From NCBI RefSeq assembly GCF_002979655.1, contig NZ_PCPG01000013.1, forward strand, positions 35,371 through 99,370: a stretch of DNA of 64,000 nucleotides. Direction: 5' to 3'. The first letter of the stretch is position 1, and each line of letters begins with the position of its first letter. Positions 27,940 to 35,637 of this stretch are shown piece after piece. Origin of the DNA: Microbacterium sp. MYb45. GTDB lineage: Bacteria > Actinomycetota > Actinomycetes > Actinomycetales > Microbacteriaceae. Both the position numbers and the translations under genes were made by a program. The notes below the pieces were generated by a model. It ran no database searches, was not told where the DNA came from, and saw nothing but the letters and a program-made list of their open reading frames with translations.

Positions 27940-29811
27940 ATGCAGTTCCACCACCACGGCTACGTCTCCGCAGACCCGCGCGTGCAGGACGCCGCCGGCG
28001 TCGGGCTCGACCGGCCGACCGACCTCCCCGATGAGATCGACGTGCTGATCGTCGGTTCCGGGCCGGCCGGGATGCTCCTCGCCGCCCAGATGTCGCAGTA
28101 CCCCGGCATCTCCACCCGCATCATCGAGAAGCGCGACGGCCGCCTCCCGTTGGGACAGGCCGACGGGATCCAGCCGCGCAGTGTCGAGACCTTCCAGGCG
28201 TTCGGATTCGCCGAGCGGATCATCGCCGAGGCCTACAACATCGGCTGGATGAACTTCTGGGGCCCGAACCCCGACAAGCGCGACGAGATCGTCCGCACCT
28301 CGCGCACCGCCGACTACGCGTACGACATCTGCGAGTTCCCGCACCTGATCGTGAACCAGGCGCGCGTGCTGGACTACTTCGCCGAGGCGGCCGCGAACGG
28401 CCCCGGCCGCATCGCCCCCGACTACGGAGTCGAGTTCGTGGGGCTCACCGTGCACGAGGAAGGCGAGTACCCGGTCGAGGTCCGCATCCGCTACGTCGCG
28501 GGGGAGCGCGCAGGGGAGGAGCGGACGATCCGCACCAAGTTCGTCGCCGGGTGCGACGGCGCCCGCAGCGGCGTGCGACAGGCGATCGGGCGCACGCACG
28601 TCGGTGCCTCGGCCGCGCACGCATGGGGCGTGATGGACGTGCTCGTCAACACCGACTTCCCGGACTGGCGGACCAAGTGCGCCATCAACTCCGAGGCCGG
28701 CAACATCCTGCACATCCCGCGTGAGGGCGGCTACCTCTCCCGCATGTACATCGACCTGGGCGAAGTCGCCGCCGACGACGACCACCGGGTGCGGCAGACG
28801 CCGATCGAGGAGATCATCCGCCGCGCCAACGAGATCCTCCACCCCTACACCCTCGATGTGCGTGAGGTCGCCTGGCACAGCGTCTACGAGGTCGGCCACC
28901 GCGTCACCGACGGGTTCGACGACGTGATCGACGAGTCGGGACGCACGCCGCGCGTCTTTCTCACCGGCGACGCCTGCCACACGCACAGCGCCAAGGCAGG
29001 CCAGGGCATGAACGTCTCGATGCAGGACGGCTTCAACCTCGGCTGGAAGCTCGGCTCGGTGCTCACGGGTCGCGCTCCCGAGGCGCTCCTGGCGACGTAC
29101 GGCGCCGAGCGACGTCCGGTCGCGCAGCAGCTCATCGACTTCGACCGGGAATGGTCGACCCTGATGGCGCGCAAGCCCGAGGAGATCTCCGACCCCGACG
29201 ACCTCGCGACCTACTACCTCGCGACGGCCGAGTTCCCGTCGGGGTTCATGACGCAGTACACCTCGTCGATGATCACCGGCGCCGACGCCCACCAGTCGCT
29301 CGCCGTCGGCTATCCCCTCGGCAAGCGCTTCAAGTCGGCCGAGGTCATGCGCGTGGGCGACGGCAACGTCACCCACCTCGGACACCATGCGAAGGCGGAC
29401 GGCCGCTGGCGCGTGTACGCCTTCGGCGACCGCACCGGGGAGGGGCTCGCCGCCTGGGCCGCCGATGCCGCCCCGTTGTTCGCGCGCTTCACTCCGGCGG
29501 ATGCCGACGTCGACGCCGTGTTCGACGTGAAGGCCGTGTACCAGCAGCCCTTCGAGGAGGTGGAGGTCACCTCGGCGCCGGACCTGTTCCAGCCGAAGAC
29601 CGGTCCGCTCGGCCTCACCGACTGGGAGAAGGTCTATGCGGCGGGCCCCAGCAAGTGGACCGAGACCGACATCTTCGCGGCGCGAGAGCTCTCGCGCGAC
29701 GGCGTGGTGGTCGTCGTGCGACCCGACCAGTACGTAGCGGCGATCCTGCCGCTGGACGCGGTGGACGAGCTCGCCGGGTTCCTCGACGGGGCGCTGCTCC
29801 CGGCCCGCTGA
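27940..29811 (+). CDS. FAD-dependent aromatic monooxygenase (MobA / phenol 2-monooxygenase type)
   Basis: 623 aa from ATG 27940 (RBS GGAAGGAA). Class A flavoprotein hydroxylase: dinucleotide motif VLIVGSGPAGMLLA, DG motif VAGCDGARSGVRQ, GD motif VFLTGDACHTHSAKAGQGMN, then a C-terminal thioredoxin-like domain at about 440-620. Length and order match Comamonas 3-hydroxybenzoate 4-hydroxylase MobA. Produces a catechol from a phenolic acid with NAD(P)H and O2. Next to the hpa cluster, which has no HpaBC, so a hydroxyphenylacetate substrate is conceivable but unproven. IclR-controlled through twin operators. Confidence 0.9.
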   Translation: MQFHHHGYVSADPRVQDAAGVGLDRPTDLPDEIDVLIVGSGPAGMLLAAQMSQYPGISTRIIEKRDGRLPLGQADGIQPRSVETFQAFGFAERIIAEAYNIGWMNFWGPNPDKRDEIVRTSRTADYAYDICEFPHLIVNQARVLDYFAEAAANGPGRIAPDYGVEFVGLTVHEEGEYPVEVRIRYVAGERAGEERTIRTKFVAGCDGARSGVRQAIGRTHVGASAAHAWGVMDVLVNTDFPDWRTKCAINSEAGNILHIPREGGYLSRMYIDLGEVAADDDHRVRQTPIEEIIRRANEILHPYTLDVREVAWHSVYEVGHRVTDGFDDVIDESGRTPRVFLTGDACHTHSAKAGQGMNVSMQDGFNLGWKLGSVLTGRAPEALLATYGAERRPVAQQLIDFDREWSTLMARKPEEISDPDDLATYYLATAEFPSGFMTQYTSSMITGADAHQSLAVGYPLGKRFKSAEVMRVGDGNVTHLGHHAKADGRWRVYAFGDRTGEGLAAWAADAAPLFARFTPADADVDAVFDVKAVYQQPFEEVEVTSAPDLFQPKTGPLGLTDWEKVYAAGPSKWTETDIFAARELSRDGVVVVVRPDQYVAAILPLDAVDELAGFLDGALLPAR

Positions 29812-29847
29812 ATCTCCTCGGCATGACACGTGTCATGCCGAGGAGAT
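29812..29847. repeat. 36-bp perfect palindrome
   Basis: Both 18-bp halves are exact reverse complements with no loop, centred on CAC|GTG (core GCATGACACGTGTCATGC). It starts at the base after the monooxygenase stop. As RNA it would form a long stem but with no U-tract; as DNA it could be an operator for the following ABC/two-component operon. A smaller GACACC/GGTGTC hairpin follows immediately. Confidence 0.8.
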
Positions 29848-29894
29848 GACACCTCCCTCCGGTGTCGTGAGGCTCCTGCCGCGAGGCTGGAGAC

Positions 29895-30869
29895 ATGAAC
29901 AACTCCTCCGTGGACGGGTCGGCGACGCAGGTCACCGCGCGTCCGGCATCCGAAGCCTCGAACCATGATCCGGTCGTCCTCGAGCTGAACGGCGTCACAC
30001 GCCACTTCGGCTCGGGCGACCGCCGCGTGCAGGCCGTCGGCGGGGTCGACCTGTCGATCCGCCGCGGCGAGGTCGTCGCGCTGCTCGGCCCGAACGGCGC
30101 GGGCAAGACGACGACTCTCGACATGCTCCTCGGGCTCACGCAGCCCAGCAGCGGCAGCGTCCGGGTGCTCGGCGTCACGCCGGAGCAGGCGACCTCGAGC
30201 GGAGCGATCGGCGCGGTGCTGCAGACCGGCGGCCTGCTGGGCGACCTGACCGTGGGCGAGACCGTGCGCCTCATCGCCTCGCTGTACGGAGCGGAAGCGG
30301 CCGCGCGGGTGCCCGAGGTCATGGCCCGTGCCGACCTCGAACACCTCGCCCGCCGCCGCGTTTCCAAGTGCTCGGGGGGAGAGCAGCAGCGGGTGAAGTT
30401 CGCGCTCGCGATGGTGTCCGACCCCGACATCCTGGTGCTCGACGAGCCCACGGCCGGGATGGACGTCACGGCCCGGCGGCACTTCTGGGACGTGATGCGG
30501 GCCGATGCGGATGCCGGACGCACGATCATCTTCGCCACGCACTACCTGGAGGAGGCAGAGCAGTTCGCCCGGCGGACCGTGGTGATGCACCGCGGCGCGG
30601 TCGTCGCGGATGCGCCCACGGCTCTGCTGCGAGCGAGTCTGGGGGAGCGGAGCGTGTCCGCGACGGTCGGAGAGGACGGCGCCGCGCTCGTCGCGACGCT
30701 GAGCGCGACCGATGGCGTGGTCGACGTGCGGCTCGACGGAGATCGTCTCAGCCTGCGGGCCGCGGACTCCGACGCCGCCGCCCGCATCCTGCTCGACCAC
30801 GGCGCTCACGACCTGGAGATCGCCGCACCCACCCTCGAAACCGCCTTCACGGCTCTGACGGAGAACTGA
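29895..30869 (+). CDS. ABC transporter ATP-binding protein
   Basis: 324 aa, DrrA/CcmA-like ATPase of ABC-2 exporters. Walker A LLGPNGAGKTTTL, signature SKCSGGEQQRVKFA, Walker B DILVLDEPTAGMDV, switch His in FATHYLEE, and a C-terminal extension of about 90 residues typical of drug/lipid exporters. One base separates it from the permease gene. Probably exports a hydrophobic or amphiphilic compound, with the adjacent histidine kinase as its sensor (inference). Confidence 0.93.
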   Translation: MNNSSVDGSATQVTARPASEASNHDPVVLELNGVTRHFGSGDRRVQAVGGVDLSIRRGEVVALLGPNGAGKTTTLDMLLGLTQPSSGSVRVLGVTPEQATSSGAIGAVLQTGGLLGDLTVGETVRLIASLYGAEAAARVPEVMARADLEHLARRRVSKCSGGEQQRVKFALAMVSDPDILVLDEPTAGMDVTARRHFWDVMRADADAGRTIIFATHYLEEAEQFARRTVVMHRGAVVADAPTALLRASLGERSVSATVGEDGAALVATLSATDGVVDVRLDGDRLSLRAADSDAAARILLDHGAHDLEIAAPTLETAFTALTEN

Positions 30870-30870
30870 C

Positions 30871-31626
30871 ATGCTCGTCTCACCCACCATGCTGCGCATC
30901 GAAGGCGTCCGCCAGCTACGCAACCCCTACACTCTCGCGTTCACCCTGGCGATGCCGGTCGCGATGTACCTGCTGTTCGGAGCCGGGATGGGCTTCGGCT
31001 CGCTCTCGGCCGGGCACGGCAACGTCTCGTTCTACGTGATGACCTCCATGGCCGCCTACGGCACGGCGGTCGCGATGAGCTCTCTGACCTCGCTCGCCGC
31101 GACCGAGGCGAAGCAGGGCTGGGGGCGCCAACTCGCCATGACGCCGCTGACGACCGCGGGCTATGCGCTGACGAAACTGCTCACCTCCGTCACCTTCGCG
31201 GCGCTGGCACTGGTGGCGGTCTTCGCCGCAGGCATGATGACCGGCGCGGAGGTCGAGGACGGCTGGCGCTGGGTGGCGACCGCGGGCATCATCCTCGGGA
31301 TCGGCCTGATCTACGGCCTCTTCGGGCTCGGTGTCGGCCTGTTCTTCAGCTCCGACTCGGCCGCGGCGCTCGCCTCGATCTCGATGACGTTCTTCGCGTT
31401 CTTCGGCAACGTCTTCATGCCCCTCGACGGGGTGATGCTCGACATCGCCCGGTTCACCCCTCTCTACGGCTTCGTGGCCCTGAGCCGCTGGCCGTTGACC
31501 GACGGCACCCTCACCACCGGACAGACGGATGAGCTGTGGATGCTGTTCCTGAACGTCGCCGTGTGGCTCGCACTGTTCGTGCTGCTGGTCACCATGGGCA
31601 TGAAGCGTTCCCGGGCGCGGCAATAA
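30871..31626 (+). CDS. ABC-2 type transporter permease
   Basis: 251 aa with six hydrophobic segments and the ABC-2 pattern (long first loop, conserved FGNVFMPLDGVMLDIARFTPLYG before the last helix). It starts 1 bp after the ATPase stop, forming the membrane half of the same exporter. A two-component system follows 39 bp downstream on the same strand. Confidence 0.92.
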   Translation: MLVSPTMLRIEGVRQLRNPYTLAFTLAMPVAMYLLFGAGMGFGSLSAGHGNVSFYVMTSMAAYGTAVAMSSLTSLAATEAKQGWGRQLAMTPLTTAGYALTKLLTSVTFAALALVAVFAAGMMTGAEVEDGWRWVATAGIILGIGLIYGLFGLGVGLFFSSDSAAALASISMTFFAFFGNVFMPLDGVMLDIARFTPLYGFVALSRWPLTDGTLTTGQTDELWMLFLNVAVWLALFVLLVTMGMKRSRARQ

Positions 31627-31665
31627 GACGCCGGCCGGATCGGGCGACGACAGTAGGTTGGACGG

Positions 31666-32880
31666 ATGACGCAGCACTCGAAGCGGGCCTCCTCGGAAGC
31701 ATCCGAGGAGGCCCGGCGGTTCGCCGCCCTGGGAGCCCCGCCGACTGCATGGGCAGCTCCGGGAGCGCGCCCCCCACGCGGACCGGTGGGAAAGGACCCC
31801 TGGGCGCGGTTCGGCTGGCTGATGGCCGTGATCTGGCTGGTCTTCCTCGTGTACCCGGTGATCGCACTGCTGCGCTCGGAGGCGCCGCTCGCGTGGATCG
31901 TCGTCGGCTGGATCGCGCTGGTCACGTTCGTCGTGCTGTACGTCACCGGCTTCATGCACGGCATGCGCGGCGGTGGAGGACTGGGGCGACCACCGTCGAC
32001 ACGGCAGTGGGTCACCTTCGCGATCCTCATCGTCTGCGCGCTGGTCTCCGTGCCGGCGGAGGGCGGATCGGCGCTCAGCTTCCTGCCGTTCGTCATGTCG
32101 TTCGCCTCGTACGGCCTGACGCGCGTCTGGCACTGGATCACGACGATCGCGGCCATGACGGTCGCGGCGCTGTGCGTCTTCCTCCTCCCCGGAGGCCTCA
32201 GCTACCTGTCGGTGCTGGCGATCATCGGCCTGCTCGGCGTGGTCAACACGGTGACGACCTGGCTCATCATCCGCTCCGCCGAGGCCGAACAGCTCGGGCT
32301 CGAGCTGGCGACGAGTGAGGGCCGCGAAGCGGTCGCCCGTGACGTGCACGACCTGATCGGCCACTCGCTGACGGTCGTCGGTCTGAAGGCGCAGCTCGTG
32401 CGACGGCTCATGGACTCCGATCCGGAGCGCGCCAAGGCCGAGCTCGCCGACATCGAGCGACTGACTGCGGAGGCGATCGCCGGGGTGCGGTCGTCGGTTG
32501 CCGGTGCACGGGCCACGACGCTCGTCGAACAGCTCGCGTCGTCGCGGGACTCTCTCCGCGCGGCCGACATCGATCTGCGCGTCGACGGGGAGCCCGCTGC
32601 TCTGTCGCCGGTGCAGGCGATCACCGCGAGCTGGATCCTGCGCGAGGCGACGACCAATGCGCTGCGTCATTCCGAGGCCCGCACGGTTCGAGTGCTGCTG
32701 GCGCCGGGGCGACTGGTCGTCGAAGACGACGGGGTCGGCATGAAGGACGGCGCGAGTGACGACTCGGGCAACGGGATCCGCGGCATGCGCGAACGCGCGG
32801 CGGAGGCGGGTGCGGGTTTCATGATCGCCGCGGCGCGTGAAGCCGAGGGCTCAGGGACCCGGGTAGAGGTGACCTGGTGA
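31666..32880 (+). CDS. Sensor histidine kinase (DesK/NarX type)
   Basis: 404 aa. N-terminal Pro/Ala-rich cytoplasmic stretch, five or so membrane helices between about 50 and 205, then HisKA_3 dimerisation domain with phospho-acceptor H228 (ARDVHDLIGHSL) and an HATPase domain (REATTNALRHSEA, EDDGVG, GNGIRGMRERA). No extracellular domain, so it probably senses something in the membrane. Overlaps the response regulator gene by 4 bp. Confidence 0.92.
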   Translation: MTQHSKRASSEASEEARRFAALGAPPTAWAAPGARPPRGPVGKDPWARFGWLMAVIWLVFLVYPVIALLRSEAPLAWIVVGWIALVTFVVLYVTGFMHGMRGGGGLGRPPSTRQWVTFAILIVCALVSVPAEGGSALSFLPFVMSFASYGLTRVWHWITTIAAMTVAALCVFLLPGGLSYLSVLAIIGLLGVVNTVTTWLIIRSAEAEQLGLELATSEGREAVARDVHDLIGHSLTVVGLKAQLVRRLMDSDPERAKAELADIERLTAEAIAGVRSSVAGARATTLVEQLASSRDSLRAADIDLRVDGEPAALSPVQAITASWILREATTNALRHSEARTVRVLLAPGRLVVEDDGVGMKDGASDDSGNGIRGMRERAAEAGAGFMIAAAREAEGSGTRVEVTW

Positions 32881-33506
32881 CGGCCGCGGGGGAGGCCGGC
32901 GGCATCCGGCTGCTGATCGCCGACGACCAGGCGCTGGTGCGTGGCGCGTTGGGGGCGCTGCTCGATCTGGAGCCGGATCTCACCGTGATCGGCATGGCTT
33001 CCGATGGTGCAGAGGCGCTACGGCTCGCGGAGGAGCTGCGACCGGACGTGTGCCTGATGGACATCCAGATGCCGGGCATGGACGGTGTGGAGGCCACGCG
33101 CCGCATCCGCGAGGCGAGTCCGGAGACGCGCATCCTGGTCGTGACCACCTTCGCGCGCCCCGGCTACCTGCGGTCGGCGCTGGATGCCGGAGCCGGCGGA
33201 TTCATCGTGAAGGACACTCCCGCCGAGCAGCTGGCGGAGGCGGTTCGTCGGGTGCATTCCGGGTTGCGCGTGCTGGATCCGGTGCTCGCGGCCGACAGCC
33301 TGTTCGACGGCGCGAACCCGCTGAGCGACCGCGAGCGTCAGGTGCTGCGCCTGGCCGCCGACGGGCGCTCGGCGGCGGCCATCGCGGCGGAGGTGTTCCT
33401 GTCGGCCGGCACCGTGCGGAACCATCTCTCCGCGGCGATCGGGAAGACGGGCGCGGCGAACCGGGCGCAGGCGGTGCGGATCGCGCTCGACAAGGGCTGG
33501 ATCTGA
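32877..33506 (+). CDS. NarL/LuxR-type response regulator
   Basis: 209 aa from a GTG overlapping the kinase stop. Receiver domain with phosphorylation site D62 (CLMDIQMPGMDG), acidic pocket near 17-18 and lysine in FIVKDTP; LuxR-type HTH at about 150-205 (LSDRERQVLRLAADGRSAAA). Partner of the upstream kinase. The expected target is the exporter operon, where the 36-bp palindrome is a candidate binding site. Confidence 0.93.
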   Translation: MTAAGEAGGIRLLIADDQALVRGALGALLDLEPDLTVIGMASDGAEALRLAEELRPDVCLMDIQMPGMDGVEATRRIREASPETRILVVTTFARPGYLRSALDAGAGGFIVKDTPAEQLAEAVRRVHSGLRVLDPVLAADSLFDGANPLSDRERQVLRLAADGRSAAAIAAEVFLSAGTVRNHLSAAIGKTGAANRAQAVRIALDKGWI

Positions 33507-33509
33507 CGC

Positions 33510-34697
33510 TCAGCTGTCTTTTGCGGATGCGGACTGCGCCTGCTGTGCGGCGGCCTGCTTCTGCCGTGCGAGCCAGGTGTGCCCGGCGATCGCGGCCCTG
33601 ACCTCGGCGGAGTAGTCCCTTCCCCCGTCCGGGTGACGGAAGAGGTTCCTCCGGTGGAAGGGAGACGCCTCCCGATGCGGCCCACTGCGGTCGATGCGCC
33701 GGGCGAGTTCGGTGAGGCTGTCGCGGCCGGCTTCGTGGTACTCCTGGCGCTCGGCCTCATCCAGGCGGATCAGGCACGAGTCGTCGGCCATCGAGGAGAT
33801 CGTGTACCGGGAGTCGAGGTACAGGTCGCCGTGCTGTTCGACCAGGAACCACAGGCCCGGCTCGTGGTCGACGTAGCGCATCGCATCGCGCACCTCGGCG
33901 ATGCGATCGGCGTCACCCCACTCCTCGACGGGAGGGATGGCTTCGAGGGGCCGTCGCATCGCGGCATCCAGCGGGTGATACCCGAATGTCGGAGGGGCGT
34001 CGCGATACAGGGTGAGGCAGGCGACCCGGCCGCATGCGGTGCACGTGACCTGGCTCTCCACCCGCTCCATGAGGGCGGAGGCGTGCAGCAGTCGGAGGTC
34101 GGCGAGGCTCACGGCTCCGCTGGACTCCTTGAGGACTCCTGCTTCGACCCCCGCCACGAGAGTGTCGACCGTGCCGTCCAGATCGAAGGACCCGTCGCCG
34201 GTGCGCACGATCAGTTCGCGGCACACCGGGCAGCCCTCGTCGGCCGGGCGGCATGTCTCCTTCGGATCGTCCACGGTGAACGCCACCCGCTGCAGGTCGC
34301 CGGCTCGACGGCCCCCGTGCTTCACGAACTCCGGGCGCAGATACGCTGCCTCGAGGACGAAGTAGCGGTCCCCGTCGGCGAACCTCCAGGGGACGTCGAA
34401 CGTCGCCTTGAAGTCGGCGAAGGTCGCATCGTTGTCGACCCCCGGGAGCCACTCCGCGGCGTCGAGGCCGCGCGGAGCGGACGGCGTCGGCGCGAGGTGC
34501 AGGATCACGGCGACGACCGCGTCATCGTGCAGCACGATCTCGCCGCCGGACCCGAACAGCAGATGCTGCGAGAGCACGGCCGGTTCACCGATCCGGCGCT
34601 CCGTCGTCTCCACGGGTTCGGTGCCCAAGGCATCGATCAGGCGACGCACGGGGGCGTCGTCACGTGCCAGGCAGAGGGCGTCGAGAATCAGGGGCAT
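33510..34697 (-). CDS. Hypothetical protein with two paired-cysteine motifs
   Basis: 395 aa from ATG 34697 (an in-frame GTG at 34742 would add 15 residues). No family recognised. Visible features: CRPADEGCPVC and later CTACGRVAC, which could form one zinc site; a Trp/Asp-rich N-terminal half; a basic C-terminus ending in Gln/Ala-rich ARQKQAAAQQAQSASAKDS. No signal peptide or membrane helix. Its stop lies 3 bp from the convergent response regulator stop. Function unknown. Confidence 0.8.
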   Translation of the reverse strand: MPLILDALCLARDDAPVRRLIDALGTEPVETTERRIGEPAVLSQHLLFGSGGEIVLHDDAVVAVILHLAPTPSAPRGLDAAEWLPGVDNDATFADFKATFDVPWRFADGDRYFVLEAAYLRPEFVKHGGRRAGDLQRVAFTVDDPKETCRPADEGCPVCRELIVRTGDGSFDLDGTVDTLVAGVEAGVLKESSGAVSLADLRLLHASALMERVESQVTCTACGRVACLTLYRDAPPTFGYHPLDAAMRRPLEAIPPVEEWGDADRIAEVRDAMRYVDHEPGLWFLVEQHGDLYLDSRYTISSMADDSCLIRLDEAERQEYHEAGRDSLTELARRIDRSGPHREASPFHRRNLFRHPDGGRDYSAEVRAAIAGHTWLARQKQAAAQQAQSASAKDS

Positions 34698-34822
34698 CCG
34701 GTCATGCTCTCGACGTCGCGTCACCCGACCAGTATCGGTCACCGACCGCTCTGGTGCGATGTCGGTGGCCGCGCGTACCGTGGACGCCGATGGGCGACGG
34801 CGCCCGACAGGAGGAGTGCGTG

Positions 34823-35203
34823 ATGGATTGGAAGATCGAACTCATCTTCGTCCCGGTCTCGGATGTCGACCGGTCGAAGGCCTTCTACGAGAAGATCGGC
34901 TTCCACGCCGACCACGACCAGACCCCCGTCGAGGGGCTGCGGTTCGTGCAGATGACTCCACCGGGTTCGGCCTGCTCGATCGCCTTCGGCACGGGCCTCG
35001 GGAACGATCTGGAGCCGGGGCAGCAGAACTCGATCCAGGTCGTGGTGCCCGATGCCGATGAGGCGCTGGCGCACCTGCGAGGTCTCGGCGTCGACGCACG
35101 AGGCGTCGAGGACATGGACTGGGGGCGTTTCGTTTCTTTCGACGACCCCGACGGCAACAGCTGGACGCTGCAGGAGCTGCCTGACTACGGCGCCCAGGCC
35201 TAG
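34823..35203 (+). CDS. VOC-family protein (glyoxalase/bleomycin-resistance fold)
   Basis: 126 aa, a single VOC domain (LIFVPVSDVDRSKAFYEKIG, then FVSFDDPDGNSWTLQE). Start ATG 34823 has AGGAGG 6 nt upstream. The family includes isomerases, dioxygenases and drug-binding proteins, and substrate is not predictable. Its stop codon is shared, on the other strand, with the stop of the next VOC gene through the palindrome CTAG. Confidence 0.88.
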   Translation: MDWKIELIFVPVSDVDRSKAFYEKIGFHADHDQTPVEGLRFVQMTPPGSACSIAFGTGLGNDLEPGQQNSIQVVVPDADEALAHLRGLGVDARGVEDMDWGRFVSFDDPDGNSWTLQELPDYGAQA

Positions 35204-35619
35204 GCGGTGGTGGTCGCCGGCGTCGACGTGGTGTCGGCGACCACCTCGACCTTGAAGCCCGCGGCATTCTCGAGCCAGCCCGCGTAGTGCTGCTCGCCGC
35301 CGGCGTGCGGGTAACGCTCGGCGTAGAGCGGGTGCCAGCCGTGCGCCGGGGCCTCGGACATGAGCGCATCCACGGAAGCGGGGTCGCCACCGTGGAACGC
35401 CAGATGATTGAGCCCGGCGCGCCGGCGGTCGTGCGCGCCATCCGACAGATTCGGAGAGGTCGTGAAGGTGAGGTAGGTCCCGCCCGCAGCCCAGGACTCG
35501 CCGTCGGCCCACTCGCTGTCGAGGGTGAAGCCCAGACGATCGAGGATCCAGCGCCATTCCGTGCGCACGGCATCGAGGTCGGCGACCCACAGTTCGACGT
35601 GATGGAGACCCGGCATCAT
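35200..35619 (-). CDS. VOC-family protein
   Basis: 139 aa, a second, only distantly related VOC domain (LHHVELWVADLDAVRTEW, GLNHLAFHGG, and the ENAAGFKVEVVA end with a metal-type glutamate). Convergent with the preceding VOC gene, ends overlapping by 4 bp. ATG 35619 or 35616. Function unknown. Confidence 0.87.
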   Translation of the reverse strand: MMPGLHHVELWVADLDAVRTEWRWILDRLGFTLDSEWADGESWAAGGTYLTFTTSPNLSDGAHDRRRAGLNHLAFHGGDPASVDALMSEAPAHGWHPLYAERYPHAGGEQHYAGWLENAAGFKVEVVADTTSTPATTTA

Positions 35620-35637
35620 CCGAGTCTGCCAGTCGCG

